Origin: Elgaria multicarinata webbii
Taxonomy: Eukaryota > Chordata > Lepidosauria > Squamata > Anguidae
Direction of reading: 5' to 3'
Assembly: GCF_023053635.1 (NCBI RefSeq)
Contig: NC_086180.1
Location: forward strand, 4,593,206 to 4,657,205
Length of the DNA stretch: 64,000 nt
The position numbers and the translations under genes were made by a program. Below the pieces are notes generated by a model. That model saw only the letters and a program-made list of their open reading frames with translations. It did not search any database and was not told where the DNA came from. This document shows, in pieces, positions 36,453 through 57,571 of this stretch (positions are counted from its first letter, which is position 1; the number at the start of each line of letters is the position of its first letter).

Positions 36453-38849
36453 AATAAAATCACCTGGGGGATCACCTCTGGTTTAGGGGATGCATTTTGG
36501 ACATACAGGCGGTAAGGGGGGGGGGGGTGGCAAAATCGCCGGCGTCGTTTTGTCTCCTAGGTCCGTCGTCGTCCCTTTCCCCCCCGCAAGTTTTAACACT
36601 TCCTCCTCCCACCGGCAGCCAGGCCTCCTCTTCAAAGAAGCAAGTGAGAAGTAAACCCTAACTCTGAGCAGATCGTAAAAAGTAACGCTGAGCCTGCGCA
36701 GAACCCTGGAAACTGGCCGTTACATCCTGCAGAGCTCTGGAGCGGTGTTGCGGGGTGCCCTGCTCCTGTGCAGGGTGGCAGCCAGCGCTTTAGCGGGATG
36801 CTGCGCTTGCCCCAAATCTCCCCCCTGCAACGGTCAGCATTCTGTGCCCACCAAGCATGTGCGACCCTTACTGGGCTGTTTGTGGGGGTGGCGGGTGTTC
36901 CTCTGACCCCCTCTTTTTTTTTACTGAAAGTCTTCTAATATTCTGCAAACCCAGGAGCCTCCACAAAACTGCTGACTATCTCCCGGTTGTGCTTTGGATG
37001 ACGGTGCTCCTTTGGCTACAGAAAGATCCACTCTTGCTGTTGGTATATGGCGGGGGTGTACAACCTCAGGCCCTGTCTGGCCGCCTGGGGTTCCTCACAG
37101 CGTCACGTCCCCTTTCTCTGACCTCCCATTGTTCAGTTTCCTGGCATCTTCATATTCTCCCTCCCCCCCACCCAAAAAAAAGGTTGAACTGCCACTCCGA
37201 AGGCATAGTTACTGGAGTATTCAAGCTAAAATATGCTGGCATTTTGGAGGCCTGCCCCCTTTGTCCTTGAACCCACACACCACTGAGATGTGCTCCCCTC
37301 TTGACTGAAAGAGGCTCGACCCCCCCCCCCCCCGGGTGTATAGGAGGCAGGCGACTTCTGGGTGAGTTGGAGATCCATCTGGTTCACCACTGCTCAAGGT
37401 GTCGAGGCATCTGATATTCAAAGGTAGACTTCCCTTGACCATGGAGATTCCATTAGCTACTGAAAGGACGCTCCTCCATGACTTTGTCTAATGCCCCTTT
37501 AAACCCATCGAGGCTAGCAGCCCTCCACACTCTTGGGCCAGAAAACGTACTATCATATGTAATAATTGCAATCTCTGTTCTCCAAACATTGATTTTCATG
37601 TAGTCAAAAATGGTACCTCCATCCATGCTCAAGAATGAGGTGTCAGTACTTTGTATTTTTACTCTCTTTTTTTAAAATACTGTAAACTCTCCAGAGAGTG
37701 TGCTATTGGATGGCAGATAAATGTGGTAAATAAGAAATATTAGTAGATTTATGGAAACCCCATAGCTTGCAGAAAACAAAGAATATTTGGGGACTAAGGG
37801 GGGCAATACCATTCATTGAAGTCTGAGCCTGGGTAGTGGCCAAATAATACTGTGTGACAGTTGAGAGAAAGAACAGAAAACCAGGGAAGAAAGGGAATGG
37901 AAAACCCTGGAAAAGGAAGATCGAGGGAAAGACACATAGATATAAAAAGATAACAGAAAGAACCATTTCATTGTCTGGATAAGTTCATACTGAGAAGATC
38001 TCTCTAATACGTTCACGGATAACAGAAGTGAGAGCTTCCCATACTAATTAATGGACAACTCCAAGATTTTAATGTTTGGGCATAAGTGTGTCTACTGCCT
38101 TCACCACCAACACCTGTAAAAAAAAATTCAAGTGAAGAAAAAAATTCCAGACAGCCCATTGAGGATTGAGCATGCTCAGTGGTTATGAAATGCTAACTCC
38201 CTTGGGTTGGGGGTTAGGAATGAAGAGTTTGGAAACCTAAACCGAAGTGTTGTGCATGGCAACATTTTCTTGACAAGCGCTCCTTATTCTTTTCAATAGC
38301 AAAGTTCCTCAGGGCACTGAATCCCAGCGCTTAAAAAAAAGAATAAAGGACGTCTGCCTGTTCCCTTTCTTTCGGGAGGGGACAACATGGAACTTTTACT
38401 ATAATGATGTATTCTCATACGAGCACTAAACCTTATGCACATGTATTGCGCCACGTCGTACCCATTCACTGTTGCCGCTCTTTGGGGGAGGAACGTGGGT
38501 TTTGACTTGACCAACCTCTGGTGAGTTCTTTTACCTCCCTGCGAGTAAACAGTGTTTGTATCCTACAATGCAGCACTCTTCGCTATTTGCATGGGACTGC
38601 AATGGGCGATTGCTATGTTGCATTCTGGGAAGGGTTGGTGTTTCATACTAAGAGACTCCACCAGAAATATGAAGCAGCCAATATTATTCCTTCATTGCCT
38701 TTCCAAGCTTCCTGGCTATTTTTGTTTGTTTTGACCTGTTCTTTATTTCACCGGCCTAGTCAGCTGTTTTGAAACCAGGGTACGAAGTTCGTTTTTCATC
38801 CATGCCTCTGAACAGACTTATTCATTTTTGTCCGCCATCTTTCCCTTTA
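36453..38849. other. gene-free spacer
   Basis: Homopolymer runs of G (near 36518) and C (37320-37333), and a decayed LINE tail near 37680-37735 (CCAGAGAGTGTGCTATTGGA). No coding exon is supported on either strand. Confidence 0.5.
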
Positions 38850-39470
38850 CAATGGTGGCCAAAATTGTGGACACTTTTTGAAATTGTCATGTTTTGCAAC
38901 TTTGCATGCTTATAAAAAATGTTCTGTTTCACGAAATTCGAATGTTTATATATCAATTGAAAGAGAATTTAATACTGAATTCAATACAAAAAAAACCAAT
39001 GCAAATATCTGCAGTACAAAAAAAGTTATGCTTACTTTAGTCTAAAATCAAACACAGGTGTGATTGAGTGAGGACGTGGATTGGAATTGCAAACCCTACT
39101 GACCAATCACAGTCCTTGTTTCGGGGACCAATCACACGGCAGTAGCTGTGATACATCATGTTTCAAGTTGGGGGAAAATCAGTTTTGTTGATTGTTCTGT
39201 AACAAGCGCAATTGGAGATTGTGTGAATATTTGAAGTATTTCACAAATTAAAAGTGTACGTACGTACATCATAAATAGAACAATGGCACCAAAGAAAAGA
39301 GTTGATTGGACACCCAGGAAAAGAAGCAAGATTGTTGCATTACATGAATCAGGTCTTTCAATTGATTTATAAATATTTGAATTTCGTGAAACAACATTTT
39401 CTATAAGCATGCAGCAAGTTGCAAAACATTAACATTTCAAAAAAGTGTCCACAATTTTGGCCACCGCTGG
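38850..39470 (+). mobile_element. internally deleted Tc1/mariner transposon
   Basis: Terminal inverted repeats of about 110 bp: left CAATGGTGGCCAAAATTGTG, right CAATTTTGGCCACCGCTGG. A TA dinucleotide flanks each end (38848-38849 and 39471-39472). The arms pair through TTTTGCAACTT, GCATGCTTATA, TTTCACGAAATTC and TCAATTGAAAG. The interior keeps only the start of a transposase frame. About 620 bp, against roughly 1.3-1.6 kb for complete relatives. Confidence 0.88.
39283..39372 (+). pseudogene. Tc1-like transposase, N-terminal remnant
   Basis: A 29-codon frame starting MAPKKRVDWTPRKRSKIVAL and continuing HESGLSIDL before TAA. The basic start and the KIVALHESGLS segment look like the first helix-turn-helix of Tc1-type DNA-binding domains. 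The rest of the transposase is absent; the frame runs straight into the right terminal repeat. Not functional. Confidence 0.7.
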
Positions 39471-40062
39471 TAGCTTCACAAGAATAGGAGCTTCACAGTA
39501 GCTGATCTTCACAACGTCTTGCCTTTGTGCAAAAGTTACCACCTGTGCAACGGAAAGCGCTTCCGGTTCTAGAAGAACCTCTGGTTTTGGTTCTGAACAA
39601 ATCCACCTTCAAACTGGATCATTTCAAATAATTTAAATTTCAGAACTGACTGGTCATTTAGACGCTAGTTAACTTTCTCTCCCAATCTTGGAGTCGATCC
39701 CACTGAAATGAATGGGGCAGGAATGAGTCACGACTAACGTGTCTTGTTTGAGTTCAATGGGGCATAAGCAGGGCTGACCTTCCCTGGATTTGGGCTGCCT
39801 TCCCCCCATTTTTGATAGCTGGATGAAAGTTGAAGGTGCACTTTACTCATGCACTAAAAATAAAGGCCTGCGTGCTTTTCCCCCCAGTTGGCTCCCAGGG
39901 CAATAGGAAGGTGTTCTGGTTGCAAATGCATTTCCAGTGGCATCCAGTTGAGTTGTTCTGGGACTGGCAGTCCCATTATTATTATTATTATTTTATTATT
40001 ATTATTTATTTATATAGCACCATCAAGCTCTCCTAGTGTGGTGTCTGTAGGCCCCTCTCTTT
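39471..40062. other. gene-free spacer with a LINE tail
   Basis: An antisense GTACAGCACC-family tail remnant at 39976-40026 (ATT repeats, TATATAGCACCATCAAGC). Otherwise nothing recognised. Confidence 0.5.
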
Positions 40063-40145
40063 TCATAGAATTATAGAATAGTAGAGTTGGAAGGGGCCTA
40101 CAAGGCCATCGAGTCCAACCCCCTGCTCAGTGCAGGAATCTACCT
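40063..40145 (-). mobile_element. CR1 LINE 3' terminus
   Basis: ATAGAATTATAGAATAGTAG to GCAGGAATCTACC, antisense. Confidence 0.85.
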
Positions 40146-41374
40146 TCCTTGTTCCTAGATCTCATTAGGTTTGGCAGAGTACCATTTCGAAGTTATCTTG
40201 AGATCCCGCTACATCCTATATTTTTGACAGGCCTTTGAAGGTTCCCCCAAATTAAGTTACAGTTAAGGTTACAGAGTTTATCACCTGAAGTACTGCTGTT
40301 TAACGCCATGAATTCCTACTGAGCTTACAACAAAAAAGTATTATTAGGGTAGCAAAGAGATTTAGAAAAGCTGCATCAGGAAGGTGGTGCTAATGTGATA
40401 GAGAATATTTGGGGGCAGAGCAACAAAAAACCGTTTATAACGCAGCTTGAATCCAAGCGTTTAGTACATAACGGTATTCCCAAATTTAGAAAGTAGTCTT
40501 TTAAAATCACTCCAGCTTTTTCTTAATCCAGATTTACTAGTTTAGAAGAATGGTTTAAGAGCCAAGAACACACATTGGTAGACTACTTTCAACCCAAGCC
40601 TACACACTTCTTAATGGTACAGTTTTGTACTCAATCTCTGTGTATCTGGATGTGTTTTTGTGCCTGCCAGGCTCCCTGACCCTACTTTAATTTTTATTGT
40701 GGTTTTAAAATTAGTTTTTCTAAACTGGGATTTACAAAACACAGCACTGCCCATTCCAGCGCGCCCATTCCAGTCTTTATTCCGTTTCGGAAGCGGTTTC
40801 ATGTTTGGGGCTCAGACCCAGCCTTGCTTTGTTCTTAAAGTCTTGGACAAGTTGCTTTTCTTTTAGTCTCACTAGTTCGCCTTCGGGGAAATGAGCATTT
40901 TGTGACCACTCCCGAATGCCATTTTATGAATGGTCAAGTCCCTCCCCCGTGGCAGCCATTGTGTGAGAGCGCCCTCAGTGTTCCAAAGGTGCCCACTATC
41001 TCCAAAAGGTTGGGGAGCAAAACTCTTCCACCATATATATGGGCAAAGAGTGGGATCAGTGCTTCTCCCCCAGGGCCTCTTTTTCGAAGAACGGAGTGAG
41101 CGAGATGACCATGTTTTTCAAATCGGAACACTGAATTTTGGGCGCATTTTGCAAAGACCCAGAAATAACACACAAAAGTAAACCAAGCATTTTGAACGGT
41201 ACTCACTTGTGTGTGTGTCTGCATGCATATATTTAATTTTCAACAACTCACATCGTTCATTTGGGATGGACATATGAACGTTACTGTTTTGTGCCCACTT
41301 TCTCCAAAAGTGAATGTGGGAGAGCGTTTAATTTTATTTTTTAATGTCGTAACATGTGCTAGCACGGTCTTCTC
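40146..41374. other. gene-free spacer
   Basis: No supported exon or named repeat. 40320-40600 resembles a worn transposase or LINE region (ATTTAGAAAAGCTGCATCAG, GCAACAAAAAACCG), but I cannot assign a family. Confidence 0.4.
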
Positions 41375-41465
41375 AGAGCTGGTGGCCCTCTAGCGGTGTT
41401 GGACTACAACTCCCATAATCCCCACCCAGCATAGGCAGTGATGGGTGTTGTAGTCCAACCCACCT
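41375..41465. mobile_element. CAGCCTTCC-family MITE remnant
   Basis: TGGACTACAACTCCCATAAT and GTGATGGGTGTTGTAGTCCA are inverted arms. Confidence 0.65.
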
Positions 41466-41716
41466 GGATAGTGCCAGGGGTAGTGGTGGTGGTGGTGGTA
41501 GTGGCGGCTGTGCAAAGTCCCGAGTTCATACCACAGGAGAGTGAACTAGGAATGCAGACTTCGAAATCAGTTTGATTTTAACGCCATTAAACGGGCAGCT
41601 GTGAAAGTGATGGTTGAAAGTGAAACGTTGTGAGCACAATTTATGAGCAGTGCTAAGCTAGTTGGTGGATGCTGGGAGTTGCAATCCGAGGAAGGCTGAT
41701 CTTTCATTAGCACCTT

Positions 41717-42050
41717 CCTTGGACTGCAAGAAGATCAAACCAGTCCATACTCCAGGAAATAAAGCCAGACTGCTCACTTGAGGGAATGGTATTAAAGGCA
41801 AAACTGAAGTACTTTGGCCACATAATGAGAAGACAGGACACCCTGGAGAAGAGGCTGATGCTAGGGAAAGTGGAAGGCAAAAGGAAGAGGGGCCGACCAA
41901 GGGCAAGATGGATGGATGATATTCTGGAGGTGACAGACTCGACCTTGGGGGAGCTGGGGGTGGCGACGGCCGACAGAAAGCTCTGGCTCCATGAAGTCAC
42001 GAAGAGTCGGAAGCGACTGAACGAATAAACAACAAAACAATTAGCCCTAG
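41717..42050 (+). mobile_element. BovB (RTE) LINE 3' end
   Basis: Encodes the RTE/BovB C-terminus: LKYFGHIMRRQDTLEKRLML, GKVEGKRKRGRPRARWMDDI, then LHEVTKSRKRLNE and a stop at 42026-42028. A short ACAACAAAACAA tail follows. 5'-truncated. BovB is typical of squamates and ruminants. Confidence 0.93.
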
Positions 42051-42112
42051 CCAGCAAAACCAGTGTTGAGGGATAATGGGAAATGTAGTCCAAAAGATCT
42101 GGAGAGCCTCAA

Positions 42113-42316
42113 CTTAAGAACATAAGAAGAGTCTTTATGCTGGATCAAACCCAGGGTCCATCTAGTCCAGCACTCTGTTCACACAGTGGCTGACCAGCTG
42201 TTGATCAGAAACCCATAAGCAGGACATGAGTGCAACCCCACCCTCCCACCCATGTTCCCCAGCAACCGGTGTTCATAGGAATACTGCCCCTGATACTGGA
42301 GGTAGCAGATCGCCAT
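42113..42316 (-). mobile_element. CR1 LINE, second subfamily, 3' end
   Basis: TAAGAACATAAGAAGAGTCT, GGTCCATCTAGTCCAGCACT, TGTTCCCCAGCAACCGGTG. Confidence 0.85.
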
Positions 42317-42656
42317 CAGGACTAGTTGGGATTTTTTGCCCCGATAAGCATCACTTTAGATTTGTTACATTGAACTGCATTTGCCATTTTGATGCCCGTT
42401 ATCCCAGTTTGGAGAGATCCTTGTGGAATGCTTCAATCTGGTGTCATTGGCAAACTTGGCCACTTCACTGCTCGCTACAAATTCCAGATCATTTCTGAAT
42501 AATTTGAATAGCATTGGTCCCAATACAGATCCCTGTGGGACTTTACTGTTTTACATCCCTCCATTGGGAAAATTTACCATTTATTCCTACTCTGATTTCA
42601 ATTCGTAAACCAGTTACTGATCCATATGAGGACCTCTCCTCTTATTCCATGAGAGG
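42317..42656 (-). mobile_element. CR1-like LINE internal fragment
   Basis: Antisense polymerase phrases: GTGTCATTGGCAAACTTGGC corresponds to the FADDT-type region, and CAATACAGATCCCTGTGGGA to the VPQGS-type region. A different CR1 subfamily from its neighbours. Confidence 0.75.
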
Positions 42657-42782
42657 TGGCCACCCCTGTTCTCTAGGGATGTCCAAGCAATAAGGAGCTA
42701 GTTTTACAAAATGGTCACTTAGCGGAGGGGCCATCCTCAGCCTCCTGTGGAAAACGCAAGAGGCCTGAGAGCCCAGGCTTAT

Positions 42783-43305
42783 CATAGAATCATAGAATAG
42801 CTGAGTTGGAAGGGGCTTACAAGGCCATTGAGTCCAACCCCCTGCTCAATGCAGGAACCCACCTTAAAGCATCCCTGACAGATGCTTGTCCAGCTGCCTC
42901 TTGAATGCCTCTAGTGTGGGAGAGCCCACCACCTCCCTAGGTAACTGATTCCATTGTCGTACTGCTCTAACAGTCAGGAAGTTTTTCCTGATGTCCAGCC
43001 GGAATCTGGCTTCCTTTAACTTGAGCCCGTTATTCCGTGACCTGCACTCTGGGAGGATCGAGAAGAGATCCTGGCCCTCCTCTGTGTGACAACCTTTCAA
43101 GTATTTGAAGAGTGCTCTCATGTCTCCCCTCAATCTCCTCTTCTCCAGGCTAAACATGCCCAGTTCTTTCAGTCTCTCTTCAAGGGCTTTGTTTCCAGAC
43201 CCCTGATCATCCTGGTTGCCCTCCTCTGAACACGCTCCAGCTTGTCTGCATCCTTCTTGAATTGTGGAGCCCAGAACTGGACGCAGTACTCTAGATGAGG
43301 CCTAC
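42783..43305 (-). mobile_element. CR1 LINE 3' portion
   Basis: Antisense copy whose minus strand encodes [20 protein letters not shown] through LDKHLSGML. It reaches upstream to antisense [18 protein letters not shown]. Ends near CTCTAGATGAGGCCT. Confidence 0.93.
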
Positions 43306-44533
43306 ATCAAGATGAGGCTTGATGTAGCCTGCCAGAGTTAGAAACTGTAAACTGATGAGGATTCCTGAGAGTCCCGGTTTTCGTTTTCTTTTCAAAGCAA
43401 GCTTTTAGCCCCCATCGTTCATTGTGGGGAGGCACAAAAAAACTCTGAAAACATGGCTTCAATCGGATACATTTCAGAGGCCAAAAGTTGGCTGGGTCTG
43501 TTGGTTTGAACCGCTGCTTGTTGGAGGACAGGAACAATGGCAAAGGTTAGCATGTATTTGGGCAGCCTAATGCTTGCAATTCAAGGATGGCTTGGACAAG
43601 AAGAGAAATGGGCTGGCAACTTTTTTTAATGAATCCAGTGAGAAAATGAATTGTCCCCTTTCATTTATAGGCAAAGGTTTTGGGGACGGTGCCAATGTTA
43701 TTAAATAGGTTTTCACAGGGAGCCGAATTCCCCCTTCTAAAAATGTTCAGCCCAGTGGCGTAGTGGTCACTTTCCAAGTGCAGGCACTCATCATGACAGT
43801 CCCCCGTAGCCACACCCCTGTCCCCAGGACAACGCCCAAATTGCAGGCAGCTGTGTGGATCTATAGCAACAAGCCACTTTCAGCAGCTTTTAGCACCATC
43901 TGGAGCACATCTGTCGGAAAGCAGATGGGTTTCAGTTGCCCATTCCAGACTAAGCCATCCCCAAATACTTTGCATTAGGACGGGAACACTTTACTGTTGC
44001 TGGGGAAATTCATTTCCTTGCTTCTGCGAGGGTGGCAGCTAAGCTCGGAGGGAACAGAGAAATCCGATGGGGGTGGCGGATGACGCCAGCGTCCCTGCTA
44101 ATAATAATAAAAAAGTGCTGGCGCTCCACCCCTGCCTCTACTACACTACTGGCTGAACCCCATTATTCCCGTGGACCGAAGAGAAACTAGCCGGAGTGTG
44201 CAAACATCACAGGTATGTTCCCAAGTGAGCTGCACAGTGGCCTGACTGCCCGAAGTCCCCGGTTCAGCCGCCACCTCCTCCAATTAAAGCAGCCGGTCAG
44301 TGTAGCCAGCACCGGGCAACGTGGTCCATTGGGATGACTCGTTGTGAGCAGCTTCTCTTCATCTACCGAAGAAAACTCTCAAAGGTGCTTGAAGGAGATT
44401 GGCTAAGCTGGTGATCCCTCGGCGTAGCTGAACTGTCGGGCACATTTGCTGAGGGTCCTTCTTGCCTGCTCTGAGCCCCAGACTCTGGTTTCTCCTCCTC
44501 CTCGGCATCCTTTTTTGTCACTTTGGTGCTCCT
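43306..44533. other. gene-free spacer and putative PRADC1 3' UTR
   Basis: The part next to 44534 should be PRADC1 3' UTR. No clear minus-strand AATAAA was found; an ATTAAA candidate (TTTAAT on +) lies near 43625. No other gene seen. Confidence 0.45.
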
Positions 44534-54515
<9,982 letters not shown>

Positions 54516-54595
54516 CGCTGGGGTGCAGCGGCCACCCCTGGCCAGCACTTGGGTTGCGCACCAGGCACCCAGATGTTTCAGGGACATTCAGAGGA

Positions 54596-54632
54596 GAAAC
54601 CCGCCTCCCAAGTCACGCTCATTGGGTGAGCC
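54596..54632 (-). promoter_or_regulatory. PRADC1 promoter elements (CCAAT and GC box)
   Basis: On the minus strand, CCAAT (54625-54621) and GGGAGGCGGG (54608-54599 region) lie about 85-110 bp upstream of the start codon. Typical of TATA-less promoters; function inferred. Confidence 0.5.
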
Positions 54633-55034
54633 AAAGCTTTGGAGAAGGCCATTGGGGAGGGTTTTAATCCATCATCTGTCTTTCACAGCACGGGTTTTGG
54701 TCTACCAACAAGCTTCTAATAGAGAGGAAAGGAAGTTAAAAGAAAAAAAGACCTCAAAAGATTTATGCTCTTAGTGCTACGTAGGCAAGAATCTGGAGTA
54801 ACCAGGGCGTCAGCGAATAAACAAATGTGACCGGTAAGAAGACAAAAGGATCATAACTTTAAAGAAAGAAAACATGGTTTTCTTTCTTTGGGGGATTTGT
54901 CTTCCACTTTCCCTGTTCTTGAAAGAAAATGGTAAAGGAGTTTTATATCAGCATCAGCATCCAATAATAAAAAGTAAAAACAATAGACAATTGGTTTAGT
55001 CAATAAAACAACAACAAAATAGTAATAGGTCGAT
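54633..55034. other. spacer upstream of PRADC1
   Basis: AT-rich, no recognised feature. Confidence 0.45.
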
Positions 55035-55039
55035 CTGTT

Positions 55040-55070
<31 letters not shown>

Positions 55071-55500
55071 CATACATTTATATACCGCCCCCCCAGCCAA
55101 AGCTCTCTGGGCGGTTTACAACAATTAAAAATGGTAAACATTAAAAGTATATTTTTTTAAAAAAAAACCATAAAAGTATAAAAACAACAACAGTATCCAT
55201 TTAAAAACAACAATTCCGGGGTACATTAAAAACAAACTTAACGTTGTTAAATGCTGTTAAAATACCTGGCACCGAAAAGATAACAACGTTGGCGCCAGGC
55301 GAGCCTTATCGGGAAGATCATTCCACAGTCGGGGGGCCACCATTGAAAAGGCCCTCTCCCTGGTTGTCATTCTCTGAGCTTCCCTCGGAGTAGGCACTCG
55401 GCGGAGGACCTTAGATGTTAAGCGCAGTGTACGGGTAGGTTCATGTCGGGAGAGGCGTTCCATCAGGTATTGATTAATCAAATTTATTTCAGAAGGCTGT
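55035..55500 (-). mobile_element. L2-like LINE 3' end
   Basis: TTTATTTATTTATTTATTTA tail, CCGCCCCCCCAGCCAAAGCT. The minus strand encodes MERLSRHEPTRTLRLTSKVL and FSMVAPRLWNDLPDKARLAP. Confidence 0.87.
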
Positions 55501-55550
55501 GATGCACCCCCATAATTCTCATCCCATACTGTAATTAAGTATAATGCTAA

Positions 55551-56035
55551 GAACATAAGAAGAGCCATCTAGTCTAGCATTCTGTTCACACAGTGGTCAA
55601 CCAGGTGCCTGTGAGAAGCCCACAACACAAGTAGTGCAAGAGCCCCTCCCACCCATGTTCCCCAGCAACCGGTGCACACAGGCTTACTGCCTTGAATACT
55701 GGAGATAGCACACAACCATCAGGGCTAGTAGCCATGGATAGCCTTCTCCTCCAGGAATTTACCCAACCCCCCTCTCAAAGCCATCCAAATTGGTGGCCAT
55801 CACTACATCTTGTGGTGGTGAGTTCCGTAGTTTAACCATGTGCTATGTGAAGAAGTCCTTCGTTTTATCTGTCCTGAAAATGTCTCCCTATCCACATTCT
55901 CCACACCAGGCATTATATTGTGCACCTCAATCATGTCTCCCCTCACTTGCCTTTTTTCTAAGCTAAACAACCTCCAGAGTTGTAGCCTTTCCTCATAGGA
56001 GAGTTGCTCCAGGCCCTTGATCACTTTAGTCTTTT
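55551..56035 (-). mobile_element. CR1 LINE (second subfamily) 3' portion
   Basis: TAAGAACATAAGAAGAGCCA at the 3' end; the minus strand encodes MIKGLEQLSYEERLQLWRLF, SLEKRQVRGDMIEVHNIM, PGVENVD. Confidence 0.88.
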
Positions 56036-56332
56036 TTCATTAAAAAAAAAACATTTTAAAATGGAACACTGTTGTTATTTCAAAATATATCAAAAATCCC
56101 TGCTCTTTCTAAATCAGGTCATTTCCTCCACAACCATTTTAAGATTTCCCAGTAAATGCTAGTAGTGCCAATGCAGACCATCAGTCCCACATTTCAGGTT
56201 GGGGACTGGGGTGAGGGGGTGGCAGCAGGGGAATGGCTTACAACAGCCCTGCAATGTAGTCCACTGTTAATACTGCAGGTTAGAGGCGGTGCAGAGGCTG
56301 ACTTTGATTTGCCGTCTAAAGTCCTGCCTAGC

Positions 56333-56455
56333 AAATTTATTTATTTTAATTACATTTATAGAGCATCCCACAGCCAAAGCTCTCTGGGTGGTTCACAAAA
56401 GCTAAAAATGCACTCAAGTTGTAGCAAAGTCAATTCTAGCTCAGAACATTGCCCA
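56333..56455 (-). mobile_element. L2-like LINE 3' tail
   Basis: TTTATTTATTTTAATTACAT, GCCAAAGCTCTCTGGGTGGT. Confidence 0.7.
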
Positions 56456-56515
56456 GCCCAAAATCATGCAGACATAATAAATACATAAAATAAACTTCTG
56501 GAATTCTCCACAGTT

Positions 56516-56833
56516 TAGGGTGACCATATGAAAAGGAGGACAGGGCTCCTGTATCTCCTGTATAGTTGTATTGAAGAGAGAATTTCAACAGATGTCATTT
56601 GTATATATGGAGAACCTGGTGAAATTTCCTCTTCATCACCACAGTTAAAGCTGCAGGTGCCCTGCCCTCTTTTAAATCTGGTCACTCTAGTACAGCTCTT
56701 GCAGCTTTAACTGCTGTGATGAAGAAGGAGTTTCACCAGGTTCTCCATATATACAAATGACACCTGCTGAAATTCCCTTTTCTATGCAACAAAGATACAG
56801 GAGCCCGGTCCTCCTTTTCAGATGGTCACCCTA
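56516..56833. mobile_element. TAGGGTGACC-type foldback hAT MITE
   Basis: Starts TAGGGTGACCATATGAAAAG and ends TTTCAGATGGTCACCCTA; inverted arms throughout. Flanks CCACAGTT and CCATAGGT match at six of eight positions, a worn duplication. Confidence 0.87.
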
Positions 56834-56851
56834 CCATAGGTTTTATTTTTT

Positions 56852-57302
56852 TGGGGGGAGGGTATCTCTCATTCTCTGCTGTGGCACCCTGGCTGTGGAA
56901 TGAGCTCCCTAAGGATCATAGAATCATAGAATTATAGAATAGCAGAGTTGGAAGGGGCCTACAAGGCCATCGAGTCCAACCCCCTGCTCAATGCAGGAAT
57001 CCACCCTAAAGCATCCCTGACAGAATAGGTACCAAGGAGGTTCGCTTGGTACCTACATTATATGCCTTTAGACGCCAGCTTTTTTATCCTCCCAGCATTT
57101 TAACAGCCTATAAATAAATTTTAACTCGGTGTTTTAAATTTGTAATTTTGCATTGCTGCTGTTTTTATCTGGTTGAGCTTTTTATATTGTATTTTATACT
57201 ATGGTTTTATACTGTTGTTTTATACTTTGAATGTTTTTAATTTTTGTGAACTGGCTATTGGCCGGTATAGAAATGTAATAAATAAATAAATACATAAATA
57301 AA
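56852..57302 (+). mobile_element. L2-like LINE 3' end, split by a CR1 fragment
   Basis: Coding remnant CCTGGCTGTGGAATGAGCTC (antisense elsewhere as LWNELP) is cut at 56914 by CR1 sequence. It resumes at 57026 (AATAGGTACCAAGGAGGTTC, TTAGACGCCAGC) and runs to GCCGGTATAGAAATGTAATA and its AAATAAATAA tail. Confidence 0.82.
56914..57025 (-). mobile_element. CR1 LINE 3' terminus inserted in an L2
   Basis: ATCATAGAATCATAGAATTA to AAAGCATCCCTGACAG, antisense. AAGG occurs before the insert and again at the resumption point. Confidence 0.85.
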
Positions 57303-57500
57303 ATTTCTGTCCATGCAGGACTCCCCCACCACCACCCCACCCGCCCCATAAAATAAAAACAAGTCCTTAGCATGAACCCGGAAGCTCGCTAGTCAGGATA
57401 TCAGACGAGTACATCTTTCTTTTCTTATCTCTGTGAGAACAAGGCCCTTTGCCCCGCAAGGCTCCTCCTCTCCGCTTAGCCCCGCCCACGCAGGCGCCGG

Positions 57501-57508
57501 GAAGGTTC
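57501..57508 (+). promoter_or_regulatory. heat-shock-element-like dimer GAAnnTTC
   Basis: GAAGGTTC, 58 bp upstream of the CCT7 start codon. Two inverted nGAAn units; a full element normally has three, so binding is uncertain. Confidence 0.35.
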
Positions 57509-57565
57509 TGGGCGCGCGCGGTGGATTGTGGGGGAGGGACCGTTAGCATCAAGGCCGCCGCCAAG

Positions 57566-57571
57566 ATGATG
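57566..57571 (+). CDS. CCT7: CCT7 coding exon 1 (two codons)
   Basis: ATGATG followed by donor GTGAGT. Agrees with the remembered protein start MMPTPVILL, where PTPV opens exon 2. Confidence 0.88.

Noticed and set aside
40320-40600. possible DNA transposase remnant
   Set aside because: A few words look transposase-like, but no frame, terminal repeats or target duplication could be identified.
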